From assembly GCF_000163055.2 (NCBI RefSeq), contig NC_022124.1, forward strand, positions 434,001 through 498,000: DNA of 64,000 nt, read 5' to 3'. Shown piece by piece: positions 39,283 to 48,060 of the stretch. This DNA is from Prevotella sp. oral taxon 299 str. F0039. GTDB lineage: Bacteria; Bacteroidota; Bacteroidia; Bacteroidales; Bacteroidaceae. The position numbers and the translations under genes were made by a program. The notes beneath the pieces are model-generated. The model ran no database searches, was not told the origin of the DNA, and saw nothing but the letters and a program-made list of their open reading frames with translations. Each line of letters opens with the position of its first letter. Positions within the stretch are counted from its first letter, which is position 1.

Positions 39283-39848
39283 TATTTGAGTTTTATTTCA
39301 CAGTTATCTAAAGATTCTACTATTGCAAGACTTTGAACGTCTATTCCTCGGTTACGAAGATAGTCTCCACCATCTTGGAATGATTTTTCTATAATAAAGC
39401 CCATGCCCTTTATGGTAGCACCAGCTTGCTCGCAAAGTTCAATAATGCCTTTTGCTGCATTTCCATAGGCTAAGAAATCATCTATGAAAACAACGTTATC
39501 ACCTTTCTGAAGATATTCTTTACTAATGCAAATGTCGTATGAACGCTGTTTAGTAAAAGAAAAAACAGATGCTGAAAGCATGTTCGACATGGTAGAAGGC
39601 TTTTTCTTTTTGGCAAATACAACAGGTAAATCGAGTAAGAAACCCATCATAATTGCAGGCGCAATGCCCGATGCTTCTACGGTTAAAATTTTGTTTACTC
39701 CCTTTAAGTTAAAACGTTTTGAAAACTCCACGGCAATGGATTTCATCAAATTAGGGTCCATTTGATGGTTAATAAAGCCGTCTACTTTAAGAATACCGCC
39801 AGGGAAACAACGTCCATCGCTAAGTATTCGGTCTTTTAATTGTTTCAT
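39282..39848 (-). CDS. xpt: Xanthine phosphoribosyltransferase
   Basis: Xpt converts xanthine and PRPP to XMP, a salvage step to GMP. The protein has 188 residues, as in the Xpt family. Visible motifs: [35 protein letters not shown] (nucleobase/phosphate loop) and the PRPP-binding [18 protein letters not shown]. It heads a two-gene operon with the permease. The 60 bp upstream carry a TACTTTTG -7 element (39872-39879, minus strand). No purine riboswitch is visible. Confidence 0.93.
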   Translation of the reverse strand: MKQLKDRILSDGRCFPGGILKVDGFINHQMDPNLMKSIAVEFSKRFNLKGVNKILTVEASGIAPAIMMGFLLDLPVVFAKKKKPSTMSNMLSASVFSFTKQRSYDICISKEYLQKGDNVVFIDDFLAYGNAAKGIIELCEQAGATIKGMGFIIEKSFQDGGDYLRNRGIDVQSLAIVESLDNCEIKLK

Positions 39849-39871
39849 TGCATTACTTTAAATAATGCATG

Positions 39872-39879
39872 CAAAAGTA
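39872..39879 (-). promoter_or_regulatory. -7 element of xpt operon
   Basis: Minus strand TACTTTTG, matching TAnnTTTG, 24 bp upstream of the xpt start. A -33 TTTG at the right spacing is not clear. Confidence 0.5.
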
Positions 39880-39975
39880 CTAAAAAAGGTACAAAAAACA
39901 AGCTCTTGGTATATTTTTTTTGTTACATTTTTTTATTCTTTTATATAATTCCATTTTTTCTCTTTTTAAGATCAT

Positions 39976-40022
39976 AAAAAAAATAGTGCCTCATAACTCA
40001 CAAATAGGGTTACAAGGCACTA
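39976..40022 (-). terminator. Terminator of cmk
   Basis: TAGTGCCT (39984-39991) pairs with AGGCACTA (40015-40022). On the minus strand the stem is followed by a long T-run (complement of 39976-39983). It ends the porQ-cmk unit. Confidence 0.7.
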
Positions 40023-40098
40023 GTCTTTGGGTTATAATAAACCAACTAATGATATATAGCTATCTGTTGCTTTATATAATAAGGTACAATGGAAGATC

Positions 40099-40791
40099 TT
40101 AAGTTTTGGTCTTTTCGTAGAAAAGCGACATCAACCATTGCTTTTGTTCGTCAATAGTTAGGTTACTATTGTCTAATTCTATAGCATCAGCAGCCTTTCT
40201 TAAAGGACTCACTTCACGATGACTATCAATGTAATCTCTTTCCTCTACGTTCTTTAAAATGTCGTCATAATTAGCTGGCATGCCCTTTTGTTGCAACTCA
40301 TTATAACGTCGTTGCGCTCTAACAGCGGCCGAAGCGGTTACGTAAATCTTTAATTCTGCATCGGGAAAAACCACTGTTCCAATGTCTCTTCCGTCCATAA
40401 CAACGCCTTTTTCTTTGCCCATTTGCTGTTGTTGAGCCACAAGTGTAGTTCTAACAAAGTCGATAGTGGCAATAGGACTCACATGGTTTGATACCTCTAA
40501 AGAGCGTATCTCTTTTTCCACATTCTCGTTATTGAGATAGGTTTCAGGGCGTCCTGTCTCTTCATTGATGATGAATGAAATATGGATGTTGGGCATTTCT
40601 GCTCTTAACTCCTCAATTTTGATAGAACCATCGCAGTTGAAAAGGCTATGACGAAGAGCGTATAAAGTAACCGAACGATACATTGCTCCAGTGTCAACAT
40701 AAACATATCCCACCTCTTTTGCAAGGTCTTTAGCCATTGTACTCTTACCACATGACGACAAACCATCGATGGCAATTGTTATCTTTTTCAT
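40099..40791 (-). CDS. cmk: (d)CMP kinase
   Basis: Phosphorylates CMP and dCMP. The protein has 230 residues. The P-loop region [19 protein letters not shown] (about 5-22), [43 protein letters not shown] and [10 protein letters not shown] (lid) are present. It lies 49 bp downstream of porQ in the same direction. Confidence 0.95.
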   Translation of the reverse strand: MKKITIAIDGLSSCGKSTMAKDLAKEVGYVYVDTGAMYRSVTLYALRHSLFNCDGSIKIEELRAEMPNIHISFIINEETGRPETYLNNENVEKEIRSLEVSNHVSPIATIDFVRTTLVAQQQQMGKEKGVVMDGRDIGTVVFPDAELKIYVTASAAVRAQRRYNELQQKGMPANYDDILKNVEERDYIDSHREVSPLRKAADAIELDNSNLTIDEQKQWLMSLFYEKTKT

Positions 40792-40840
40792 ATTATTATG
40801 CTTTATATTTTTGTTCGTAATAGTTTTATTTGCATGCTTT

Positions 40841-41785
40841 TTATAGGCTATATCCTACGTTTATCAATAGAGAAGAGCCCGAAACGTGGTATTTTCCATA
40901 AGCAAGATTCAGCTTAAAACGCTCTAGAATTAAACCAGCACCTAGCGATAAGCCTGCTCCATGTGCTGAACTTGTGTCGTTAGTGAATAGCTTCATTTGA
41001 TTAGATCGCTTGAAGTTGTAGCCAGCTCCAACCCAAATATTGTCGCTTAGAATAACATCTAAACCAGCATTAACATGTTGGATGAATTTATAATTTCCAT
41101 GATTGAGGTCGAAAAGTGTTAGAGATGCTCTGAAAGGAGTATTCGTGAAGCGCTTAGTTACTCCTAATTGTATATCTAGAGGCATCGTTTCGTATTCATC
41201 ATCGAAAGCTTTTAGCTGTCCGCCTAAATTCTTTAAGGCGATAGAAACCGACCAATCATAATCTGGTTCATAATAGTTTAACCCCAAATCAACACCCATT
41301 GCAATCGAATTATAATTGCCAATGTTGGTGGTAATGAACTTAACAGCGATTCCACCAGCCACGTCTTTTGCTAAGATATATGAGAAATAACCTGCAACAG
41401 AAATATCTTTTGCAGTGAAAGAACCTGTTATATTGCCCGAAGGATCGGTCTGTTGCAACGTTCCATAGTTAAGATATTGAGCCGAAAAAGCCACAGATGC
41501 CTTTTCTTTTATCGTTTTATTGAAAGCTGCTGACAACGAATTAATGCCCTTCATGTAATTCATATAGTTTACATTGATGGTTTTATTACTAACCGAAGAC
41601 AATAGGGCAGGGTTGTGAAATATCAACGCTTCGTCGTCTTCTATTAGTGAAATATTCTCTCCGCCCAATGCTGCCGCATGAGCAGAAACGGGCAATCGCA
41701 AGAAATTATATGCCGTTTTGCTTTCTTGTGCACTAGCATTTAATATTTGAAATATAAGGAAAAACGTTATGATGTATTTACTCAT
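40841..41785 (-). CDS. porQ: Type IX secretion system protein PorQ
   Basis: An outer-membrane beta-barrel of 314 residues with a signal peptide (about 1-19, ends NASAQ). The start of the mature part, [18 protein letters not shown], is the PorQ signature, and [24 protein letters not shown] follows. PorQ is needed for attachment of type IX cargo proteins. Placement directly before cmk is a gene order I know from other Bacteroidales. It fits the CHU_C protein at 30320 and the PorT-like protein at 28109. Confidence 0.9.
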   Translation of the reverse strand: MSKYIITFFLIFQILNASAQESKTAYNFLRLPVSAHAAALGGENISLIEDDEALIFHNPALLSSVSNKTINVNYMNYMKGINSLSAAFNKTIKEKASVAFSAQYLNYGTLQQTDPSGNITGSFTAKDISVAGYFSYILAKDVAGGIAVKFITTNIGNYNSIAMGVDLGLNYYEPDYDWSVSIALKNLGGQLKAFDDEYETMPLDIQLGVTKRFTNTPFRASLTLFDLNHGNYKFIQHVNAGLDVILSDNIWVGAGYNFKRSNQMKLFTNDTSSAHGAGLSLGAGLILERFKLNLAYGKYHVSGSSLLINVGYSL

Positions 41786-41963
41786 AGGGTTCTATTCGAT
41801 GTGTGTTATTGGTTGAAAACCAAATGCAAAGATACTGATTTTAGTTTACTTACTACTCTTTTTTATGTTTTTGTAGCGAGTTAATAAAAAAAATAGCACT
41901 ACCTTTGCATTGAGTCCGCATCTTGTGGAATACTTTTTCTCTACTTTATAAGTGAAGAATAGA

Positions 41964-42680
41964 ATGGTCAATAAAATACCAAATAATGACAAAAGAGCAA
42001 GAGCTAATGAACGGGTAACACATTTTTTACTCGCATTAGTTCTTATATTCTCTTGTATTTATACTGTTCTTGAATATTCGCCAACAAGCAATGACGACTA
42101 TGATGTAGACAAAGAGGTATTAAAAAAGCTACCTAAAGAAAGCGATTTGATACCTGCTCCAGTTCCACCAACAGTGCCTGCACCTCCTAAACCCACTACA
42201 AAAAAGTTGATAACCGATAATATTAAGTTAGTAAACGGGCATGTAGAGCACACCACCAAACCGCCTTTAGAAAACAATACCTTGTTAGTTGGAGACGGAA
42301 AGGCTGAAATTCCTGATGCAAAGATCGACAAAGCAATTGTTGAAAAGCCTGTTAATGATAATGAAGAGATTAACAAGCAGTTGTTAGAAGAATTGCCTGA
42401 GTTTCCCGGAGGCGTTATTGCTTTTATGAAATGGCTAACAAAAAACCTTCAATATCCTAAACAAGCGCAGCAAGCAAAGATAGAAGGAAAGGTGTTAGTG
42501 TCGTTTCTTATCAATACAGATGGAAGTGTAACAGAACTCAAAATAGAAAAGAATATACATCCATTGCTCGATAATGAGGCGATGAGAGTGATGCGAACAA
42601 TGCCTAAATGGCGACCTGGTATGGCGAAAGGAAAACCATGTCAGACCAAAATTTCAATTCCTGTAGTTTTTCAAATCTAA
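41964..42680 (+). CDS. TonB-family energy transducer
   Basis: Couples inner-membrane proton-motive force to outer-membrane transport. The protein has 238 residues from ATG 41964; GTG at 41952 would add four residues. One transmembrane segment (about 20-38 from this start), a proline-rich stretch (LIPAPVPPTVPAPPKPTTK) and a C-terminal TonB domain (FPGGVIAFMKWLTKNLQYP ... GKVLVSFLINTDGSV ... MRVMRTMPKWRPG) are seen. ExbB and ExbD genes are not nearby. It starts a plus-strand run with the prenyl synthetase gene 12 bp later. Confidence 0.9.
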   Translation: MVNKIPNNDKRARANERVTHFLLALVLIFSCIYTVLEYSPTSNDDYDVDKEVLKKLPKESDLIPAPVPPTVPAPPKPTTKKLITDNIKLVNGHVEHTTKPPLENNTLLVGDGKAEIPDAKIDKAIVEKPVNDNEEINKQLLEELPEFPGGVIAFMKWLTKNLQYPKQAQQAKIEGKVLVSFLINTDGSVTELKIEKNIHPLLDNEAMRVMRTMPKWRPGMAKGKPCQTKISIPVVFQI

Positions 42681-42692
42681 TTTATTATCAAC

Positions 42693-43670
42693 ATGTTTAC
42701 ATCAAACGAACTTTTACAAATACTTAATCAATATATTGATAGTATTGTTTTCGACCGAAAACCAGCATCGCTTTACGAACCAATTAAATACTCGTTATCG
42801 ATGGGAGGAAAGAGAATTCGTCCTATGTTGATGTTGCTTACCTATCAGTTGTATAAGAATGACCCACAAAGCATATTGCCAGTTGCATCTGCTTTGGAAA
42901 CTTATCACAATTATACGCTGCTTCATGACGATTTAATGGATAACGCTCTCTTGCGTAGAGGTCAGCCAACTGTGCATAAAAAGTGGAATGCAAACACCGC
43001 AATTCTATCGGGAGATTCGATGTTGGTTTTTGCTTATAAGTTGCTTGCAGAATGTAATGTCGACAAACTTAAAGAGGTATTAGACCTGTTTACCATCACA
43101 GCTTTGGAGATTGGAGAAGGACAACAGTATGATATGGACTTCGAATTGCGTAACGATGTCGCAGAAAGCGAATATATAGAGATGATTCGTTTAAAGACAA
43201 GTGTGTTGCTTGCTTGTTCTATGAAGATTGGTGCTATTTTGGCAGGTGCGCCTTCTGAAGATGCAAACAATCTCTATCGTTTTGGTGAATTGATAGGTTT
43301 AGCGTTCCAATTGCAAGATGATTATCTTGATGTTTATGGCGATTCTAAAGTATTTGGTAAAGCTATTGGAGGTGATATAGCATCGAACAAGAAGACTTTT
43401 ATGTTGATTAATGCTTTAAGCAGGGCAAATGAAACACAGCGAAAGGAGCTTGAAATGTGGATTGCCAACACCAATGTTAAAGATGAACAAAAGAAGATAA
43501 AGGCAGTAACAGCATTGTATAATGCTATAGGTATTGATGTTTTGGCGCAAGAAAAGATTAATTTCTATTTCAAAGAAAGTAAAAAATATCTTGCGGCAGT
43601 ACCTTTAAGCGACGAAATAAAGAAAGAATTAACAGATTATGTGGCACGAATGATGAAGAGAAACTATTAA
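42693..43670 (+). CDS. Polyprenyl diphosphate synthase (trans-isoprenyl)
   Basis: Makes linear isoprenoid diphosphates from IPP. The protein has 325 residues. First aspartate-rich motif LLHDDLMDNALLRRG (about 89-103), second DDYLDVYGD (about 209), plus MGGKRIRPMLMLLTYQ near the N-terminus. Length fits geranylgeranyl-, farnesyl- or octaprenyl-type enzymes; product length cannot be told safely from sequence. TonB gene is 12 bp upstream. Confidence 0.9.
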   Translation: MFTSNELLQILNQYIDSIVFDRKPASLYEPIKYSLSMGGKRIRPMLMLLTYQLYKNDPQSILPVASALETYHNYTLLHDDLMDNALLRRGQPTVHKKWNANTAILSGDSMLVFAYKLLAECNVDKLKEVLDLFTITALEIGEGQQYDMDFELRNDVAESEYIEMIRLKTSVLLACSMKIGAILAGAPSEDANNLYRFGELIGLAFQLQDDYLDVYGDSKVFGKAIGGDIASNKKTFMLINALSRANETQRKELEMWIANTNVKDEQKKIKAVTALYNAIGIDVLAQEKINFYFKESKKYLAAVPLSDEIKKELTDYVARMMKRNY

Positions 43671-43798
43671 GTTTTATCCTTCGTCTTGTTACTTATTGTT
43701 CCCATAAATAAAAGAAAAATGGTGCAGTTGCACTCTGAAAACAGCCTATTGATATTGTTTTCAAAGGTGGAATGGCACAAGAATATAATATAAAAAGA

Positions 43799-44584
43799 AT
43801 GATTTCATTAGTAGATACACACGCTCATTTAGATGTAGAAGACTTTTCTGATGACCTTCAGCAGGTGGTTCAACGTGCAAAAGAGGCGGGGGTAGGTCGT
43901 ATGTTCTTACCTGCTATCGACCAATCGTCGATTCAAAGCATCTTAACTCTTTGCAAACAATATCCCAATGTGCTTTATCCTATGCTTGGATTACATCCTG
44001 AAGGTGTTGATGCGAACTATAAAGAGGTGTTGAAAGACATGAAATATTACTTAAATAGTGAGTCTAATTTTATCGCAATAGGCGAGGTGGGATTAGACTT
44101 TTATTGGTCTCGTGAGTTCGAAAAAGAGCAGTTAGAAGCTTTCGAAGAACAACTAAAATGGTCGATAGAGACAGGTCTTCCATTGATGATTCATTGCCGA
44201 AAGGCTCAAAACGAAATGGTAAAACTAATGAAACCCTATGCAAAAGAACTTCCTGGAGGAGTGTTTCACTGTTTCACTGGTAATGAATTAGAGGCTGAAA
44301 GCTTTTTGCAGTTCTCTAATTTTAGCTTAGGAATAGGTGGGGTTCTAACTTTTAAGAAGAGTCATTTGCCCGAAGTTTTGCCTAAAGCAGTGCCTCTTAA
44401 TCGCATAGTTTTAGAGACAGATAGTCCTTATATGGCTCCTGTTCCGCATCGAGGAAAGCGCAACGAAAGCGCATTTGTGGTTGAAGTGGCTCAAAAACTT
44501 GCCGAAAGCTATGGCGTTTCTGTAGACGAAATAGCACGACAAACAAATGAAAATGTAGAAAGAATTTTTAATATTAAAGTTTAG
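43799..44584 (+). CDS. TatD-family metal-dependent hydrolase
   Basis: A 261-residue TIM-barrel hydrolase, a presumed deoxyribonuclease or nuclease of unknown physiological role. Metal-binding motifs: LVDTHAHLD at the N-terminus, AIGEVGLDFYW, MIHCRKAQNEM, GGVFHCFTGN and VLETDSPYMAPVPHRG. The start at 43799 brings the HAHLD motif to its normal position; an ATG at 43772 would add nine residues. Confidence 0.9.
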   Translation: MISLVDTHAHLDVEDFSDDLQQVVQRAKEAGVGRMFLPAIDQSSIQSILTLCKQYPNVLYPMLGLHPEGVDANYKEVLKDMKYYLNSESNFIAIGEVGLDFYWSREFEKEQLEAFEEQLKWSIETGLPLMIHCRKAQNEMVKLMKPYAKELPGGVFHCFTGNELEAESFLQFSNFSLGIGGVLTFKKSHLPEVLPKAVPLNRIVLETDSPYMAPVPHRGKRNESAFVVEVAQKLAESYGVSVDEIARQTNENVERIFNIKV

Positions 44585-44676
44585 TTGATATCGTTGTAGG
44601 ATAAAAGGTCTATTCTTTTCTTTTCCAAGTACAAATCAACTGTCTAGCAAGAATAAAATAATATCATTGTAAAAGT

Positions 44677-44764
44677 ATTGTTATTGCATTGCAATAGCAA
44701 TACTTTTGTTGTATAATTACATTGCTTTTGCATACTAAAAGCAATGTTTATGCTCGACAGTATC
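44677..44764 (+). repeat. Array 4 of 22-nt period repeats (4 units)
   Basis: Units start at 44677, 44699, 44721 and 44743, exactly 22 nt apart. Heads: ATTGTTATTG, AATACTTTTG, ATTGCTTTTG, AATGTTTATG. Tails: CAATAGC, TAATTAC, TAAAAGC, CAGTATC. An eroded unit before it (44655) keeps a TAAAAGT tail. It lies between tatD and the interrupted SGNH gene, both plus strand. Confidence 0.8.
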
Positions 44765-44863
44765 GAGTTTTAGTAGTGTAGTAAAAAATATGGGCTTACA
44801 TACTTTGTTACTATACAACCTTTTCTCTATAGTATTCTAAAAATAAAATATAAAAGCAAAGAA

Positions 44864-45967
44864 ATGTTAAAAGCGAAAGCTATTTTTATTTTCACCTTAT
44901 TGTTTACGATGCAAGCAAAATCATAGACGTTTGTATGGCATGACCCATTGAACGAAAAAGATGCGGTTATTACTGGAAGAGGTTGGAATGAGGAATTAAA
45001 AGGGAATTATAAACGACTGCCAGAATGCTTTAAAATAGCTGTTCCTGATAAAATTTGGAACCTTTCGAGTAACTCTGCAGGACTAACAATTAAGTTTTTT
45101 ACCAACTCACGTAATCTACAAGTAAAATATACCATAGCAAAAGCAAAACAATTGCCCAATATGTCTCGTCTAAATCAAGAAGGAATTGATCTTTATGCCA
45201 CCAGTAAAAGGGAAAAAACGCATTGGATTGGCAATCATATGCAATGGAATTGGGGAGATACCCTTAGTTTTACTTTTAGAGATTTAGAAACAAAAGAAGG
45301 AACTTACGAATTGTTCTTGCCTCCTTATAACACTGTGACAAGTTTGAAAATAGGTAGTGATAAAGATGCAATGTTTCGTTTTCTGCCTATACCTAAAGAA
45401 AAGGCTGTTGTTATTTATGGGTCTTCTATTGTTCAAGGAGCATCTCCTTCTCGCCCAGGACTTACATGGACTAATATGCTTAAACGTTTAACGGGATATA
45501 ATGTCGTAAACTTGGGATTTAGTGGATCGTGCCTTATGGAGTCTGCTTTGTTTGATGCTTTGAGTGAGATAGATGCTAGGTGCTTTATTATAGACCCAAT
45601 TCCTAATAGCTATCCTTTAACAGATGAAGAAATTGGAAGGTGTCTCCGTTATGTAATCCTTCGTTTACGCAGTAAAAGTAAAGCTCCCATCCTTGTGTCG
45701 GAGAGCTATCCACAGATGGATATAGAGTTTAATCCACATGCAGAAGATCGTATGCGTGCAGCCAATAAGGTTCTATATGAAACAGTAAAACAATTGCAGA
45801 AAGAGGGAGTAGGCGGACTTTATTATCAATTTAGTAATGAAATTAAATTCGTAGAAGATGCAATGATTGAGGTAAAGCATCCAAATGACATCGGATGTGT
45901 GGCTTACGCACAAGCTTATGAAAGAAAATTAAGAGAAATTTTTATTGAGGTAATTCATGATAAATAG
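44864..45967 (+). pseudogene. SGNH/GDSL hydrolase gene interrupted by an amber codon
   Basis: The frame from ATG 44864 encodes a clear signal peptide (MLKAKAIFIFTLLFTMQAKS), then TAG at 44924-44926, then TFVWHDPLNEKDAV and the rest of the hydrolase in the same frame to 45967. A C-to-T change in CAG (Gln) would explain it, since the signal would then end AKSQ. The downstream part, 339 residues from TTG 44948, has a two-part build: an N-terminal beta domain (GIDLYATSKREK) and an SGNH esterase domain with the serine motif VVIYGSSIVQGASPS, NLGFSGSCLM and the histidine motif VKHPNDIG. A cytoplasmic product from TTG is possible but would lack export. TAG is an ordinary stop elsewhere (for example mtgA, sppA). 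Confidence 0.8.
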
Positions 45968-45988
45968 AAAAATAAGCAGAAAAAAATA

Positions 45989-46018
45989 TTGAAATATCGG
46001 AAAATAGTAATATTTTTG
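45989..46018 (+). promoter_or_regulatory. Promoter of the hemerythrin-LuxR gene
   Basis: TTG (45989-45991) and TATTTTTG (46011-46018) with 19 bp between. Transcription would start near 46025, 21 bp before the ATG. Confidence 0.55.
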
Positions 46019-46045
46019 CATCTAGATACATCATAAATTGATAAA

Positions 46046-47002
46046 ATGAAAAATCAAAAAATGTACGAATCAGATGATAAAATGATATCTATCATCAGAG
46101 ATAATTATAGTATTCTTCAAAGTCTTGGAGCTTTTGGAATAAATCTAGGATTTGGAGATAAAACCGTAAAAGAAGTTTGTGAAGATCAAAAGGTCGACAC
46201 GTATACATTCTTGGCAATAGTTAATTTTACAATTAATGGTTATCGGGATTATGATGATGCAGATAAAATGTCAATCCCAACTTTATTGCAATATTTACAA
46301 GCTTCACATGATTATTTTCTTGATTTTTCTCTGCCTTTTATAAGAAAAAAATTGGTTGATGCTTTAGATGTAAATGATAATCTAGCTCGTTTGATACTTA
46401 AGATATATGATGAATATTCGCATAGTATTAGGAATCATATGAAATATGAAGAAAAAAATGTATTTCCATATGTCAATAATCTTATAAATAATAAGGTTAC
46501 TGATTCGTATGATATTGATACTTATTCGAGACACCATGGACAAATAGACAATAAATTAAAAGAATTAAAAAGCATTATTATAAAGTATCTACCATCAGAT
46601 GGATTGCGTAACAATTTGTTATCGGCAGCTTTGTTTGATATTTATAATTGTGAAACTTGGTTAATGCAACATGCTTTGGTTGAAGATGAAATATTTATTC
46701 CTGTAATAAGAAGATTAGAACATAAGTCGAAACAGAATGATGTATCGTTCAAGATCTCAAATATGATAAATAGAGGAACTGAAGCCGCAGATAATTTAAG
46801 TGAACGAGAACGAGATGTTATTGTGAGTTTGGTTCAAGGTATGAGTAACAAGGAAATTGCAGAACATCTTTGTATCTCAATAAATACGGTGATAACTCAT
46901 CGTAGAAATATAGCTCGTAAACTTCAAATACATTCTCCCGCAGGTTTAACTATTTATGCTATTGTGAATAATTTTGTAGATATTTCTTCTGTAAAATTAT
47001 AA
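46046..47002 (+). CDS. LuxR-type regulator with N-terminal hemerythrin-like domain
   Basis: A 318-residue predicted one-component transcription factor. Residues about 15-65 resemble the short N-terminal domain of RIC/ScdA di-iron proteins, but its Cys-Cys motif is absent. Residues about 85-235 show the spaced iron ligands of hemerythrins: ASHDYF, NHMKYEEKNVF, SRHHGQ and QHALVEDEIF. The C-terminal LuxR helix-turn-helix (LSERERDVIVSLVQGMSNKEIAEHLCISINTV, about 253-284) would bind DNA. Sensing of oxygen, nitric oxide or iron is inferred. The next gene, a polysaccharide export lipoprotein with its own strong promoter, is a candidate target by position only. Confidence 0.8.
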   Translation: MKNQKMYESDDKMISIIRDNYSILQSLGAFGINLGFGDKTVKEVCEDQKVDTYTFLAIVNFTINGYRDYDDADKMSIPTLLQYLQASHDYFLDFSLPFIRKKLVDALDVNDNLARLILKIYDEYSHSIRNHMKYEEKNVFPYVNNLINNKVTDSYDIDTYSRHHGQIDNKLKELKSIIIKYLPSDGLRNNLLSAALFDIYNCETWLMQHALVEDEIFIPVIRRLEHKSKQNDVSFKISNMINRGTEAADNLSERERDVIVSLVQGMSNKEIAEHLCISINTVITHRRNIARKLQIHSPAGLTIYAIVNNFVDISSVKL

Positions 47003-47095
47003 CTAAGGTCTTGTTTAAAAAGTCAGTTTGTATTTAAATATGTAGGCGATCCTTCGTTAAAAGTTTACTAAAGTAAATAAAATATAAATGAAATA

Positions 47096-47127
47096 TTTGT
47101 TATATTAAATAACTATTCCTAATTTTG
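47096..47127 (+). promoter_or_regulatory. Promoter of the polysaccharide export gene
   Basis: TTTG (47096-47099) and TAATTTTG (47120-47127) are 20 bp apart. Transcription should start near 47134, giving a 27-nt leader before ATG 47161. Confidence 0.7.
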
Positions 47128-47160
47128 TAACAAAGATAAATAATTAGATTCTCATAATCA

Positions 47161-47955
47161 ATGAAAAAGCTTTTTACCCCAATCATTGTATGTTTTATGG
47201 TCTTAACCATTATTAGTAGTTGTGTTAGTACTAAGGATGTTCCTTATATGAAGAACGCTGACATAGTAGATCTTACACCTTCTCGTGGATTGTATGATGC
47301 AAAGATAATGCCTAAAGATTTATTGACAATAACTGTTTCTACTTTAAATGCAGATGCATCTGCTCCGTTTAATGGTGGAAGTACTTCAATAGCAGCTCAA
47401 GGAAACTCTAATACTGCATCTGCTCAAGGTTATTTAGTTGATAATAATGGTGATATAGAATTCCCCTTAGTAGGAAAAATACATGTAGAAGGCTTAACAA
47501 AGACATTGTGTCAAGAGGCTATCCGTGAAAGAATTGCTCCTTACTTAGCAAAAACAGAACGTCCACTTGTAACTGTTCGTATGTCAAGTTATCGTGTAAC
47601 GGTGCTTGGTGAAGTAGGTCGCCCTGGGGTAATTCCTGTTAGCTCTGAGAAAATGAGTATCTTAGAGGCTCTTGCTCAGGCTGGTGACTTAACTATTTAT
47701 GGTGTAAGAAATAATGTAATGCTTATCCGTGAAAATCAAGTAGGACAAAAAAGTATTCATCGATTAAATCTTAATGATGCCAATATTATTAATTCTCCTT
47801 ATTACTATCTGCAACAAAATGACGTTATCTATGTCGAGCCTAATAAGGTGAAAGCAAAGAATTCTGATGTTGGAACATCAACCACGATGATTTTCTCTGT
47901 AGTTGGTTTGGTTTCATCTTTGGCTACTTTGGTAATAAGTGTATTGAGAAAATAA
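47161..47955 (+). CDS. Polysaccharide export outer-membrane lipoprotein (Wza-like)
   Basis: A 264-residue OPX protein. Lipoprotein signal ends ISSCV (Cys21). The polysaccharide-export domain shows KIMPKDLLTITVST and GYLVDNNGDIEFPLVGKIHVEGLTKTL (about 90-120), then a SLBB-like part (VTVLGEVGRPGVIPVSSEKMSILEALAQAGD). The C-terminal hydrophobic stretch (MIFSVVGLVSSLATLVISVL) may be the membrane helix. It would form or assist the channel for capsule or exopolysaccharide. No Wzc-like kinase, polymerase or glycosyltransferase follows, so it is a solitary gene here. Confidence 0.88.
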   Translation: MKKLFTPIIVCFMVLTIISSCVSTKDVPYMKNADIVDLTPSRGLYDAKIMPKDLLTITVSTLNADASAPFNGGSTSIAAQGNSNTASAQGYLVDNNGDIEFPLVGKIHVEGLTKTLCQEAIRERIAPYLAKTERPLVTVRMSSYRVTVLGEVGRPGVIPVSSEKMSILEALAQAGDLTIYGVRNNVMLIRENQVGQKSIHRLNLNDANIINSPYYYLQQNDVIYVEPNKVKAKNSDVGTSTTMIFSVVGLVSSLATLVISVLRK

Positions 47956-47962
47956 ACAATAG

Positions 47963-47995
47963 AGCTAAGAGGTTTGTTACTTCTTGGCTTTTTAT
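47963..47995 (+). terminator. Probable terminator of the polysaccharide export gene
   Basis: AGCTAAGAG (47963-47971) pairs with TTCTTGGCT (47981-47989) allowing one G-T pair, followed by TTTTTA. Confidence 0.55.
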
Positions 47996-48060
47996 TTATA
48001 ATGTAATGATCGTATTCTCTTGTAAATTAGTTTATATAAAATTAATGCATATATTTTAAT

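Noticed and set aside
39849-39960. A purine riboswitch before xpt.
   Set aside because: No paired stems with the conserved junction bases are visible; only a promoter -7 element is seen.
44924-44926. TAG in the SGNH gene might be a recoded sense codon.
   Set aside because: TAG ends ordinary genes here (mtgA, sppA), and no recoding element is visible nearby.
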